Source: Myxococcus sp. (GTDB taxonomy: Bacteria; Myxococcota; Myxococcia; Myxococcales; Myxococcaceae). Taken from it: 46,117 nucleotides of DNA. The stretch is from contig JACSRE010000111.1 of the NCBI GenBank assembly GCA_014879945.1, positions 1-46,117 on the forward strand, read 5' to 3'. Positions 17,383 to 25,519 of this stretch are shown here, piece after piece (within the stretch, counting starts at the first letter, position 1; the number at the start of each line of letters is the position of its first letter). The notes beneath the pieces were generated by a model. The model saw only the letters and a list, made by a program, of their open reading frames with translations. It was not told the origin of the DNA and did no database searches. The position numbers were made by a program, and so were the translations under genes.

Positions 17383-18519
17383 TCAGTTGGCAGGGGCGAC
17401 GAAGCCCTCGAGGTCCTTCTCGTTCGAGGGCACCACGACCGCGCCGCTGATGATGGCTGTCTCGAGCGCCTTCACCTTCGCCAGCGCCTCGGCCTTGCCC
17501 GGGAAGTCGAGCGTCACCTCGGCCAGCGTCACGCCGCCCTCCTTGAGGCCCATCACCGAGTCACCCGCCGAGAACGCCTTGCCCTCGAGGTCCTTGATGG
17601 CCTGCCACACCGCGAGGTCCACCCGCTTCACCATCGACGTGAGCACCGCCTCGGGCGCCAGGTGTGACTGGTCGGAGTCGACGCCGATGGCGAACACCGG
17701 CTTGCCCGCCGCGCGCGCCTCTTTGACCGCCTGAATGACGCCGGTGCCGTCGCTCCCGGCGGCGTGGAAGACGACCTCACAGCCCTTCGCCACCAGGTCG
17801 GTCGCCACCTGCTTGCCGTGCTGCACGTTGTCGAAGGTGCCCGTGTATTGCACCAGCACCTGCGCGCCCGGGTTCGTCGTCTTCACGCCCGCGCGGAAGC
17901 CCGCCTCGAACTTCTTGATGAGGGGAATCTCCATGCCGCCCACGAAGCCGACCTTCTGCTTCGCCACCAGCCCCGCGAGCGCGCCGGCGAGGAAGCTGCC
18001 CTCCTGCTCCCTGAAGACGACCGTGCGCACGTTGGGGAGCGTCTGCGGCGCGCCCTTCGCGTCGAGGATGGGGCTGTCGATGAGCAGGAACTTCGCGCCC
18101 GCGTTCTGCTTCGCCACCGCCTCGACCGCGTTCTCGAGCGCGAAGCCGACGCCGACGATGAGGTCGGCCCCCTGGTCGACGACGAGCTGCAGGTTCGGCT
18201 GGTAGTCCTCCTGCACCTTCGACTGCACCACCAGCGGCTTGAGCGAGACGGGCGTCACCCGCGCCTTGAGCGCCGCGGGGATCATCGCCTCGCGCGTCGC
18301 CGGCGCCATCGCCTCGTAGCGGCCACCCTTGAAGCTCGCGCTGGCCGCCCACACCTCGAGCCCGCGCAGCGCCGAGTCGTTGAAGGACTGGTCGCCGCGG
18401 CCGCCGATGTCGGTGACGAGGCCGACGGTGAGCGCCGGCTTCGGCGCCGCGTCTTTCGCGTCAGACGACTTCTTGCAGCCACCGGCAACCAGGAGCATCA
18501 GCAGGAGCGCGCGTCGCAT
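17383..18519 (-). CDS. BMP-family substrate-binding lipoprotein of the ABC importer
   Basis: 378 residues from ATG 18519, with GAGG about six bases upstream. The signal peptide LLLMLLVAGGCKKSSD puts the lipid Cys at 15. The mature protein follows the BMP/PnrA fold: VGLVTDIGGRGDQSFNDSALRGLE (~32-55), then QGADLIVGVGFALENAVEAVAK, LAGLVAKQKVGFVGGMEIPLI and GCEVVFHAAGSDGTGVIQAVKEA. PnrA/TmpC proteins bind purine nucleosides. The DQSFNDSA segment belongs to the ligand pocket of that family. It should deliver substrate to the permease pair encoded at 13.1-15.1 kb. It is convergent with the intervening esterase and divergent from the GNAT gene. Confidence 0.93.
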   Translation of the reverse strand: MRRALLLMLLVAGGCKKSSDAKDAAPKPALTVGLVTDIGGRGDQSFNDSALRGLEVWAASASFKGGRYEAMAPATREAMIPAALKARVTPVSLKPLVVQSKVQEDYQPNLQLVVDQGADLIVGVGFALENAVEAVAKQNAGAKFLLIDSPILDAKGAPQTLPNVRTVVFREQEGSFLAGALAGLVAKQKVGFVGGMEIPLIKKFEAGFRAGVKTTNPGAQVLVQYTGTFDNVQHGKQVATDLVAKGCEVVFHAAGSDGTGVIQAVKEARAAGKPVFAIGVDSDQSHLAPEAVLTSMVKRVDLAVWQAIKDLEGKAFSAGDSVMGLKEGGVTLAEVTLDFPGKAEALAKVKALETAIISGAVVVPSNEKDLEGFVAPAN

Positions 18520-18582
18520 GAGTGCCTCGCTTGTAGCGCCCGACCACGCGACGGCAAAGCGCTCGCGGAGTACCGTCGGCGC

Positions 18583-19212
18583 ATGCCCGCCACCGCCGCT
18601 GCTCAGGTGATTCCCGTCCCCACGCTCGGCACCGCGCGGCTGCGGCTGCGCGACTGGCGTGACGACGACCTGCCCGCGTTCGCGGCGCTCAACCTCGACC
18701 GCGAGGTGCGCCGCTACTTCCCCTCGGTGATGACGCCCGCCGAGTCCGACGCCTTCGCGGGCTCGATTCGCCAGCTCCTCTCCGCCAACGGCTGGGGCCT
18801 GTGGGCCGTCGAGGTCGTTGGCGGCGCGCCCTTCATCGGCTTCGTGGGCCTGGCGCGGCCGAGCTTCGAGCCCTTCACCGCGTGCGTCGAGGTCGGCTGG
18901 CGGCTGTCGCGTCAGGCCTGGGGGCAGGGCTACGCCACCGAGGCGGCGCGCGCGGCGGTGGCCTTCGGCTTCACCTCGCTGGGGCTCGCGGAGGTCGTCG
19001 CCTTCACCGTGCCGGGCAACACCGCGTCTCGCCGCGTGATGGAGAAGCTGCGCATGCGCCGAGACGAGGCCGGAGACTTCCTTCACCCGCGCGTCGCGCC
19101 CGGGCACCCGTTGCAGCCGCACGTCCTGTACCGGCTCTCGTACGAGGCGTGGGCGGCGCCCCATGACGCCCTTCGTCATGCCGCGGCTTCGGAGTCTGCG
19201 CCGCCGCGCTAG
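18583..19212 (+). CDS. GNAT N-acetyltransferase, RimJ/RimL type
   Basis: 209 residues from ATG 18583. It opens with the Acetyltransf_3 signature: TARLRLRDWRDDDLPAFAALN, then EVRRYFPS, a VEVGWRLSRQAWGQGYATEAARAAVAFGF acetyl-CoA loop (motif A, Q/RxxGxA-like at WGQGYATEA) and VPGNTASRRVMEKLRMR. Members acetylate ribosomal protein N-termini or small amines; the acceptor here is unknown. The stop is 9 bp before the bpt start, so the two genes probably share a transcript. Confidence 0.9.
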   Translation: MPATAAAQVIPVPTLGTARLRLRDWRDDDLPAFAALNLDREVRRYFPSVMTPAESDAFAGSIRQLLSANGWGLWAVEVVGGAPFIGFVGLARPSFEPFTACVEVGWRLSRQAWGQGYATEAARAAVAFGFTSLGLAEVVAFTVPGNTASRRVMEKLRMRRDEAGDFLHPRVAPGHPLQPHVLYRLSYEAWAAPHDALRHAAASESAPPR

Positions 19213-19221
19213 AAAGGCCCC

Positions 19222-20001
19222 GTGGCCCGTCTGGTTCGTCACTTCGTCGAAGAGCCGCGTACGTGCTCGTACCTCGCCAACCTCAAGGCGGCGCTCGAGT
19301 ACCGCTTGATGGTGGACGTCACGCCGATGGAGCTGCAGGCGCTGGTGATGCGCGGCTGGCGGCGCTTCGGCCCGGCGTATTTCCGGCCCGCGTGCCCCTC
19401 GTGCCAGGAGTGCGTCTCGATTCGCCTCGACGTGCACCGCTTCCTCCCTACCCCGAGCCAGAAGCGGGGCCTCAAGCGCTCCAAACGGTTTCGCGTCGAG
19501 GTGGGGCGGCCGCGCATCGACGAGGCCCGCCTCGACCTCCACACCGCGTGGCACGGCACCCGCGAGAGCACTCGAGGCTGGGAGCCCACCAACCTCACCG
19601 AAGACGAGTACGCCACGCAGTTCGCGTTCCCCTCGAGCACGGGGCGCGAGATGGCCTGGTACGACGGCGAGCGGCTGGTGGCGCTGGGCCTCATCGACGT
19701 CACGCCCGACTGCTTGTCCGCCGCGTACTTCTTCTTTCACCCCGACATCGCGCGCCTCTCTCCGGGCGTCGGCAACGTGATGCGCTGCGTGGAGCTGGCG
19801 CGCGAGCTGGGCTGCCAGCACATGTACCTGGGCTACCGCGTCGAGGGGTGCCCGTCGCTCACCTACAAGGGCACCTTCCGGCCTCACGAGCTGCTGATGG
19901 GGCGGCCGAGCCTCGAGGAAGAGCCGGTGTGGCTCGAGGCGCAGCGAACGGCGACGCCGCTGCCTGACCTCGACGCGCCGCTGCCCGACGACAAGGACTG
20001 A
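19222..20001 (+). CDS. bpt: Aspartate/glutamate leucyltransferase (bacterial ATE family)
   Basis: Transfers leucine from Leu-tRNA to N-terminal Asp or Glu of proteins, marking them for ClpS/ClpAP degradation. 259 residues from GTG 19222 (AAAGG upstream). The N-domain shows CSYLANLKAALEYRLM and the paired cysteines ACPSCQECVSIRLDV; the C-domain shows GREMAWYDGERLVALGLIDVTPDCLSAAYFFFHPD and the GCQHMYLGYRVEGCPSLTYKGTFRPHELL block. These are all typical of Bpt. The conserved Cys cluster is thought to bind a metal or iron-sulfur centre in ATE1 relatives. Substrate specificity (Bpt versus eukaryotic-like Ate) is assigned by bacterial context. Confidence 0.92.
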   Translation: MARLVRHFVEEPRTCSYLANLKAALEYRLMVDVTPMELQALVMRGWRRFGPAYFRPACPSCQECVSIRLDVHRFLPTPSQKRGLKRSKRFRVEVGRPRIDEARLDLHTAWHGTRESTRGWEPTNLTEDEYATQFAFPSSTGREMAWYDGERLVALGLIDVTPDCLSAAYFFFHPDIARLSPGVGNVMRCVELARELGCQHMYLGYRVEGCPSLTYKGTFRPHELLMGRPSLEEEPVWLEAQRTATPLPDLDAPLPDDKD

Positions 20002-20031
20002 GCCGCGAGCAGCGCCAGCGCGTCGGCTGTC

Positions 20032-20306
20032 CGTCAGCGCCGCACGAAGGAGATCTGTCAGGACTGCGCGCTGCGCCGAGGCTGGCCTCAGCGCCGCACG
20101 AAGGAGGGCTCTCGGGCTCTGAGCCCGGCGTCACGAGCACCGGCGGTTCGTCAGCGCCGCACGAAGGAGGACTCTCGGACTCTGAGCCCGGCGTCAGGAG
20201 CACCGGCGGTTCGTCAGCGCCGCACGAAGGCGGTCTCTCAGGACTGCGCGCTGCGCCGAGGCTGGAGCGTCAGGAGCACCGGCGGCTCGTCAGCGCCGCA
20301 CGAAGG
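20032..20306. repeat. Five degenerate tandem copies derived from the 3' end of the monooxygenase gene
   Basis: A 19-bp core (cgtcagcgccgcacgaagg) recurs at 20032, 20086 (one mismatch), 20149, 20212 and 20288. The last copy is the real C-terminal codons and stop of the FAD monooxygenase on the minus strand. Spacings are 54, 63, 63 and 76 bp. The units starting at 20086 and 20149 agree over 63 bp with about four differences. Those starting at 20032 and 20212 share a different tail (tcaggactgcgcgctgcgc). The 63-bp units contain a near-perfect dyad (cgggctctgagcccg). The array fills the space between the convergent bpt and monooxygenase genes and may also act as a bidirectional terminator. Confidence 0.85.
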
Positions 20307-21810
20307 CAGCCGCTTCGGGCAGCGCGCGCTGCGCCGAGCCCGGCGTCAGCAGGTGCTGGAGCGCCGCCGCGAGCCTGGGCTGCTCCGTCGCGCTGGTCTG
20401 CGCGGCGATGATGCCGTCGGGGCGCACCAGCACCAGGCCCGGCCGCGACCCGAGCCACGCGCGCCCGCTGGCGTCTCGCGTCGGCACCTCGTGGGTGGTG
20501 ACGCCGGCCAGCGGCGCCACCGGGCACCCCACGCCGAAGAGCGTCCACCCGTTCGCCGCCAGCAGCGCGTGGGCGCGACGGCCATCGTCGAAGCTGGCGT
20601 CGGGGAAGCGCGCGCCCGCCGAGCGCCCTCGGAACGAGAGCAGCGCAGGGCTGGGCCGGTGGTCGAGATCGTAGAGCGACAGCAGCCGCTCGATGGGCCG
20701 CGGCACCTCGACGCTGCCCGACGCCGTGCTGAGCGCAGCGTCGATGAAGCGCAGGGCCAGCGCGCCCGACGGGTACTCCATGCGGTTCCACGAGAGGGTC
20801 GCGATGATGCGCTTGACCATCGAGCGCAGCTCGGTGTCGTAGCTGTCGAGCAGCGACGCGTCGACCTCGTGCCGCGCGACCGCCGCCAGCTTCCACGCCA
20901 GGTTGTGCGCGGCGAGCAGGCCGACGTTCATGCCGCGCCCGCCGATGGGCGCCCACACCGCGGCGGCGTCTCCGCACAACATGACGCGCCCGACTCGCAG
21001 GCGGGCCGCGAGGCGGTCTTGAAAGCGGGCGCTGGTGAGCCAGCGGGGCTCGGTGAGGCGAAGGCGCAGCGGCTCGTGGGCGATGTGCGACAGCTGGGCC
21101 TGGGCGTCTTCGAGCGTCGGCTGGGTGAGCTCGCCGCGCGCCCGGCGGAAGGAGACGAAGCGGTAGCCGCGCTCGGGCAGCGGCACCGTCAGCAGCGTGG
21201 CGCCGGGGCTGAGGTCGAAGCGACAGAACCCGGGGGTGGGCGGCGTCGCGAACGCACACTCCGCGTTCACCTGCAGGCACTCGAGCCCCTCGTGCGCCGC
21301 GCCCTCGAAGGCGACGTCGAGCGCCTTGCGCACCGTGCTGCGCGCCCCGTCACAGCCCACCAGGTACCGGGCGCGGAGGCGCTCTTCGCCGCGCGCCGTG
21401 CGCACCTGCGCGGTGACGCCGTGCTCGTCTTGCGTCAGCCCCACGAGGGCGTGCCGCTCGAGCACCGGCTGGCCGAGGGCCTCACGGAGCACAGCCTCGG
21501 TGCGGTGCTGCTCGATGATCCACGACTGCGGCTCGGGCCCGTCGAGGCGCCCCAGGCGGAGCGTGCCGCGACGCACGCCCTTTACCTGCAGCTCGACGCC
21601 TTCCAGGAGCCTGCGCTCCCGCGCGAAGGCGGCGCCCAGCCCTCGTGAGGCGAGCACCTCGGCGGTGCGCGGCCAGATGACGGCGGCGCGGGGGTCGAAC
21701 ACCGTGCCCTCGCGCGCTTCGATGACCACCACCTCGAGGCCGCGCTGGCGCAGCGAGTGGGCGAGGAAGAGGCCGACCGGCCCTGCTCCGGCGATGAGGA
21801 CGTCGACCAT
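20290..21810 (-). CDS. FAD-dependent aromatic-ring monooxygenase (PHBH-type)
   Basis: 506 residues from ATG 21810. The N-terminal Rossmann motif is MVDVLIAGAGPVGLFLAHSLRQRGLEVVVIE (GxGxxG at 8-13), and the DG motif is YLVGCDGARSTVRKAL. The GD motif VMLCGDAAAVWAPIGGRGMNVGLLAAHNLAWKLA contacts FAD ribityl in class A flavoprotein hydroxylases. A ~110-residue thioredoxin-like C-terminal domain follows, as in phenol-2-monooxygenase and polyketide hydroxylases. Such enzymes hydroxylate phenolic or polyketide substrates using NAD(P)H and O2. No biosynthetic cluster is near, so the substrate is unknown. Its last codons are the parent of the tandem array downstream. Confidence 0.9.
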   Translation of the reverse strand: MVDVLIAGAGPVGLFLAHSLRQRGLEVVVIEAREGTVFDPRAAVIWPRTAEVLASRGLGAAFARERRLLEGVELQVKGVRRGTLRLGRLDGPEPQSWIIEQHRTEAVLREALGQPVLERHALVGLTQDEHGVTAQVRTARGEERLRARYLVGCDGARSTVRKALDVAFEGAAHEGLECLQVNAECAFATPPTPGFCRFDLSPGATLLTVPLPERGYRFVSFRRARGELTQPTLEDAQAQLSHIAHEPLRLRLTEPRWLTSARFQDRLAARLRVGRVMLCGDAAAVWAPIGGRGMNVGLLAAHNLAWKLAAVARHEVDASLLDSYDTELRSMVKRIIATLSWNRMEYPSGALALRFIDAALSTASGSVEVPRPIERLLSLYDLDHRPSPALLSFRGRSAGARFPDASFDDGRRAHALLAANGWTLFGVGCPVAPLAGVTTHEVPTRDASGRAWLGSRPGLVLVRPDGIIAAQTSATEQPRLAAALQHLLTPGSAQRALPEAAAFVRR

Positions 21811-21976
21811 GGCCGGGTCACTAACCGTGGGGCGCGCGCTGCGCACGGTCGCCGCGCGCGGCCGTCACTCGACTCGATGACTACGCCGGCGCGGGTGCGC
21901 GAGGCCGTAGCCTGCCGCCTCTCGTTCGTTCGCGCCGAGGTGGGGGCGGCGCGAGCGAGGGGAGGCCTCCCCCGGC

Positions 21977-23152
21977 TCAGGGCTTCGCGTACCAGGCGGC
22001 GATGGCGCGCTGCTGCACTTCCTTCAGCGGCACCTTCGCCTGCTCGGCCAGGGCTCGGCAGTCTTCGAACTCGGGCGCGACGTTGACGACGTGGCCGTCC
22101 CTGAGGCCGACCTTCACCGCGACGGCGCCGAACGGCGTCTGCACCGTGTCGAAGCGGCGCTCGAGGGCCACCCGGGCGACGCGGGACTCCCGCACCCCCA
22201 GCGAGGTGGACTCGAGCAGCAGCGTGTCGAGCAGCGCCGCCCGATGGGCTGCCTCGCAGAGCACGCTGAGCACCTGGCCGGGCCGGCTCTTCTTCATCAG
22301 CACCGGCGTCACCCAGACGTCGAGCGCGCTGCGGCTCATCAGCGTCTCGAGGAGCGCGCCCACCAGCTGCGGCGTGGCGTCGTCGAGGTTGCACTCCAGC
22401 ACCGTCAGCGTCGAGGTGGTGTCGGTGCTGCGCCGGCCGAGGGAGGCGCGCAGCACGTTCGCCCGGTCGGGCCAGTCCTTCGTGCCGACGCCGTAGCCGA
22501 TGCGCTCGACGACGAGCTCCGGAGGTTGGGCGAACGTGGCGACTGTCTTGAGAATCGCGGCGCCGGTGGGCGTGGTGAGCTCGCCCTTGCCCTCGAAGCG
22601 CACGGGCCGGTCCTTCAAGAGCTCGAGCGTCGCCGGCACGGGAATGGGGACGGTGCCGTGCGCGATGCGAATGGTGCCCGAGCCGAGCGGCGGCGGGGTG
22701 GTGAAGACCTCGGGCCAGCCGAGCAGGTGCAGCGCCAGCGCCGCGCCGCAGATGTCGACGATGGAATCGACCGCGCCTACCTCGTGAAAGTGGATCGCGT
22801 CGAGCGTGGTGCCGTGCACCTTCGCCTCGACTTCACCGAGGTTCCTGAAGATGGCGAGCGCGACCTCCTTCGCCTTCTCGGGCAACGCGCTGGCGCCGAT
22901 GAGCGCGGCGATGTCGGTGTAGCTGCGGTGGGAGTGCGCTTCTTTCTCGTCGAGCACCACGTCGAGGTGGGTGCCGCTGATGGCGTGCCGCTCCTGCCGT
23001 GAGCGCGAGAACCGCCACCCCGGCACGTCCAGCGAGCGCAGCGGCCCCTCGAGCGCGCTCACCTCGACGCCGAGGTCGATGGCCGCCGCGAGGAACATGT
23101 CGCCCGCGATGCCACCGACCGGCTCGAGAAAGAGGACGCGCGCGGAGCCCAC
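21977..23152 (-). CDS. larC: Nickel-pincer cofactor biosynthesis protein LarC
   Basis: About 391 residues. GTG 23152 gives the canonical opening (SARVLFLEPVGGIAGDMFLAAAIDLG, matching the LarC pattern LYLDCFSGISGDMFLG). It follows the proS stop by five bases, indicating co-transcription. Further LarC features are HSHRSYTDIAALI, IHFHEVGAVDSIVDICGAAL, TPPPLGSGTIRIAHGTVPIPVPATLELL, LTTPTGAAIL and LECNLDDATPQ. LarC is the CTP-dependent nickel insertase that completes the pyridinium dithiocarboxylate nickel pincer used by lactate racemase and relatives. Here it is a single uninterrupted protein, whereas some lactobacilli make it by frameshifting. LarB, LarE and LarA are not in the window. Confidence 0.93.
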   Translation of the reverse strand: MGSARVLFLEPVGGIAGDMFLAAAIDLGVEVSALEGPLRSLDVPGWRFSRSRQERHAISGTHLDVVLDEKEAHSHRSYTDIAALIGASALPEKAKEVALAIFRNLGEVEAKVHGTTLDAIHFHEVGAVDSIVDICGAALALHLLGWPEVFTTPPPLGSGTIRIAHGTVPIPVPATLELLKDRPVRFEGKGELTTPTGAAILKTVATFAQPPELVVERIGYGVGTKDWPDRANVLRASLGRRSTDTTSTLTVLECNLDDATPQLVGALLETLMSRSALDVWVTPVLMKKSRPGQVLSVLCEAAHRAALLDTLLLESTSLGVRESRVARVALERRFDTVQTPFGAVAVKVGLRDGHVVNVAPEFEDCRALAEQAKVPLKEVQQRAIAAWYAKP

Positions 23153-23157
23153 GTCGG

Positions 23158-24636
23158 TCAGTACGCCTTCGCGAAGACGATGCGGCCCGGAGACGGGTTG
23201 CCGGTCAGCACGCACTTGCCCGGCTCCTGCTTCAGGTCGAACGGCCGGTTGCGCGAGGTGAGGCCGAACTCGTCCTTGATGCGCTTCTCGGTCTCGGCCG
23301 TGCCGTCCCAGTGCATCAGCAAGAAGCCGTCTTCGGCCTTCGCCTTGAGCTCCTCGACGGTGTTCACCTCGAAGGTGTGCGCGGCGCGGAAGTCCTTCGC
23401 CTTCGTGAACAGGTCCCTCTGCATGGCCTCGAGCTGCTCGGCCACCTTGCCCACGATGGCGTCGATGCCGATGGCCTCTTTGGCCCTGGTGTCGCGGCGG
23501 GTCAGCATCGCCTGGTTCTTCTCGAGGTCCTTGGGCCCCAGGTCGATGCGCAGGCAGGCGCCGCGCAGCTCGTACTCGGCGTACTTGAAGCCCGGGCCCT
23601 TGGTCTCGTCGTCGTCGACCAGCACGCGCACGCCGTTCTTCTTGAGGTCGGCGGCCAGCGCCTGCGCCTTCGCGCGCACCGCGCCACGCTCCTCGGGCGT
23701 CTTGCCGATGATGACGATCACGCACTGCATGGGCGCCAGCTTCGGCGGCACGATGAGGCCCGCGTCATCGGAGTGCGTCATGATCAGCGCGCCGATGAGC
23801 CGCGTCGAGACGCCCCACGAGGTCTGCCAGACGTACTCCTTCTGGCCCTCCTTCGACTGGTACATGGTGTCGAACATCTTCGCGAAGTTCTGGCCCAGCA
23901 TGTGCGAGGTGCCGGCCTGCAGGGCCTTCTTGTCCTGCATCATCGCTTCGATGGAGTAGGTGTTCACCGCGCCGGGGAACTTCTCGCTCTCGGTCTTCTG
24001 GCCCTTGATGACGGGCATCGCCATGTAGTCCTCGGCGAAGCGCTCGTAGCAGTCGAGCATCTTGAGCGTCTCTTCGGTCGCCTCGGCCTCGGTCGCGTGG
24101 CAGGTGTGGCCCTCTTGCCAGAGGAACTCGGTGGTGCGGAGGAACAGGCGCGGGCGCATCTCCCAGCGCATCACGTTCGCCCACTGGTTGATGAGGATGG
24201 GCAGGTCCCGGTAGCTCTGCACCCAGTTGGTGAACGAGCGGTTGATGATCGTCTCGGACGTCGGGCGAATGACGTAGCGCTCGCCCTCGGGCAGCGGCTT
24301 GCCGCCAGCGTGGGTGACGACGGCCACCTGCGGCGCGAAGTCGGCGACGTGCTTCTTCTCTTTCGCCAGGTACGACTCGGGGATGAGCACGGGGAAGTAG
24401 GCGTTCTGGTGGCCCGTGTCCTTGAACATGCCGTCGAGCACCCGCTGCATGTTCTCCCAGATGGCGTAGCCGTTCGGGCGGATCACCATCGAGCCACGCA
24501 CGTCGGAGTTGTCGGCCAGCTTCGCCCGCTTGACGAGCTCGTTGTACCAACCGGAGAAGTCGTCGGCCCGCGTCGGTAGCTTGAGGTTGTCGTTCTGCTT
24601 CTTGGGGGCGGCGGCGTTCGCGTTCTGTTCGGTCAT
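23158..24636 (-). CDS. proS: Prolyl-tRNA synthetase, archaeal/eukaryote-type
   Basis: Charges tRNA-Pro. 492 residues from ATG 24636. The short length, no insertion domain between motifs 2 and 3, and the terminal -FAKAY (C-terminal Tyr) identify the archaeal/eukaryote-like class rather than the long bacterial ProRS. Class II landmarks are YPDL-type helix [19 protein letters not shown] (motif 1 region), [22 protein letters not shown] (motif 2) and [15 protein letters not shown] plus [17 protein letters not shown] (motif 3 region). The anticodon-binding domain covers ~295-400. It precedes larC by five bases. Its start overlaps a 43-codon frame by ATGA (separate entry). Confidence 0.96.
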   Translation of the reverse strand: MTEQNANAAAPKKQNDNLKLPTRADDFSGWYNELVKRAKLADNSDVRGSMVIRPNGYAIWENMQRVLDGMFKDTGHQNAYFPVLIPESYLAKEKKHVADFAPQVAVVTHAGGKPLPEGERYVIRPTSETIINRSFTNWVQSYRDLPILINQWANVMRWEMRPRLFLRTTEFLWQEGHTCHATEAEATEETLKMLDCYERFAEDYMAMPVIKGQKTESEKFPGAVNTYSIEAMMQDKKALQAGTSHMLGQNFAKMFDTMYQSKEGQKEYVWQTSWGVSTRLIGALIMTHSDDAGLIVPPKLAPMQCVIVIIGKTPEERGAVRAKAQALAADLKKNGVRVLVDDDETKGPGFKYAEYELRGACLRIDLGPKDLEKNQAMLTRRDTRAKEAIGIDAIVGKVAEQLEAMQRDLFTKAKDFRAAHTFEVNTVEELKAKAEDGFLLMHWDGTAETEKRIKDEFGLTSRNRPFDLKQEPGKCVLTGNPSPGRIVFAKAY

Positions 24637-24764
24637 GGGCTTGGGTCTTTGTCGCGGCAGGCGGCCTGGGTCGCCTCGACGCGGGGGTGGATCAGCTCGG
24701 CGTACGCCTCGTGCGACGTGGGAGCGACCTTCGCTCCGACTGGCTGCGGCGCCTTCTCCGGCAT
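24633..24764 (-). CDS. Possible 43-residue small protein overlapping proS start
   Basis: On the minus strand, ATG 24764 opens a 43-codon frame ([20 protein letters not shown]...). Its TGA at 24635-24633 overlaps the proS ATG as ATGA, the arrangement seen for translationally coupled genes. The peptide is Pro/Ala/Glu-rich, contains one Cys and no hydrophobic segment. No Shine-Dalgarno sequence precedes its ATG and the frame is open further upstream, so it could be chance in GC-rich DNA. It has no proline run, so a proline-sensing leader peptide is not supported. Confidence 0.25.
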   Translation of the reverse strand: MPEKAPQPVGAKVAPTSHEAYAELIHPRVEATQAACRDKDPSP

Positions 24765-24833
24765 GGGCGCGCGCGTACCACGGTTGATGGCGCACCGCGC
24801 AACTTCATCGGCGCAGGGTACGACAATGTCGGC

Positions 24834-25193
24834 ATGCGCGTCGTCGGGCCCCGAGCCCTCGCCCAGCCCATCGGCCTCCCCACCAGGAAGGCGAGTGACT
24901 CCGAGACCCTGGCCGGGTGCCTGCGCGAGGCCGGCGTCTCGCAGCGCGAGCTCTTTGGCTGGCAGCAGACCTCCTTCCGACGCGTCGAGGCCGTCTCGTC
25001 CACCCACGTCTCGCTCGACTTCGAGGGGCGCGCGGTGGCCGTGCCCAGGCAGCTCCTCCCCAGGGTCGAGGTGGACCAGTGGCTGCGCTTCGAGCGCGCT
25101 GGCGCCGCCGTCACCGCCACCGTCGACCTGCGCGCCACCCTCCGCGCCGAGGCCCGCCTGGCCGACCTCTTTCAGGTGCTCGTTCGTCCCTGA
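24834..25193 (+). CDS. DUF3006-like small protein
   Basis: 119 residues from ATG 24834. Residues ~55-95 read FRRVEAVSSTHVSLDFEGRAVAVPRQLLPRVEVDQWLRF. This resembles the DUF3006 pattern (RIEGD-x-AVLEL-xGRxVxVPRxLLP-x-EGDWLRL), a small beta-barrel of unknown function often found near hydrolases. An N-terminal ~50 residues (MRVVGPRALAQPIGLPTRKASDSETLAGCLREAGVS) precede it. The family assignment is from memory and tentative. The gene is divergent from proS. The C-terminus (RLADLFQVLVRP) is helical. Confidence 0.55.
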   Translation: MRVVGPRALAQPIGLPTRKASDSETLAGCLREAGVSQRELFGWQQTSFRRVEAVSSTHVSLDFEGRAVAVPRQLLPRVEVDQWLRFERAGAAVTATVDLRATLRAEARLADLFQVLVRP

Positions 25194-25519
25194 GGGGCCG
25201 GGTCTTTGGCGACCTCCACCGTCGCCGATGACCCACCTGCGCCACTGGAGGACGGCACCTCTACGTCGGGACCAGGGGTTGCAGTGACCCGGTGGGTGTT
25301 GCGGGGTCCTCTGATCACCAGCCTCCGCTGGTGCCAGCAGCTTCACCGGCTCGGAGCGCCGTCGGCGAGGGCGTCGTGGCGGGCCAGCCGAGCGGCTCCG
25401 CGCGGGACGGCTCCTCGACCTCGGCCTGGCGCGGCGGAGGCGGTGTGGCGGGCCAGAGCACCGGGCCCGCACGGCGGCACGGCTCGTCGACGCCGGCCTG
25501 GCGCGGCGCAGGCGGCCTG
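25194..25519. other. 326-bp intergenic region before the histidine kinase
   Basis: No convincing gene is visible on either strand, although the kinase frame is open back to GTG 25292. The first ~180 bp show no repeat, terminator or consensus promoter that I can support. The last ~140 bp are the imperfect tandem repeat listed separately. Confidence 0.5.
25376..25514. repeat. Two imperfect 69-bp tandem repeats just before the kinase start
   Basis: Copy 1 begins at 25376 and copy 2 at 25445, each opening gtggcgggccag and closing cggcctggcgcggcg(g/c)aggcgg, with about 80% identity by eye. The period is a multiple of three and the reading frame of the kinase is open through both copies. If translation began upstream they would encode two related ~23-residue segments (VAGQ...SST(S/P)AWRG). 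More likely they are a non-coding minisatellite in the leader. Confidence 0.7.

Noticed and set aside
22999-24579. 526-codon plus-strand frame opposite proS
   Set aside because: Shadow of a synthetase with all class II motifs; the translation is Leu/Arg/His-rich without domains.
24637-24833. T-box or other tRNA-sensing leader before proS
   Set aside because: No specifier loop, T-box sequence or terminator-antiterminator pair can be seen, and such leaders are rare outside Gram-positives.
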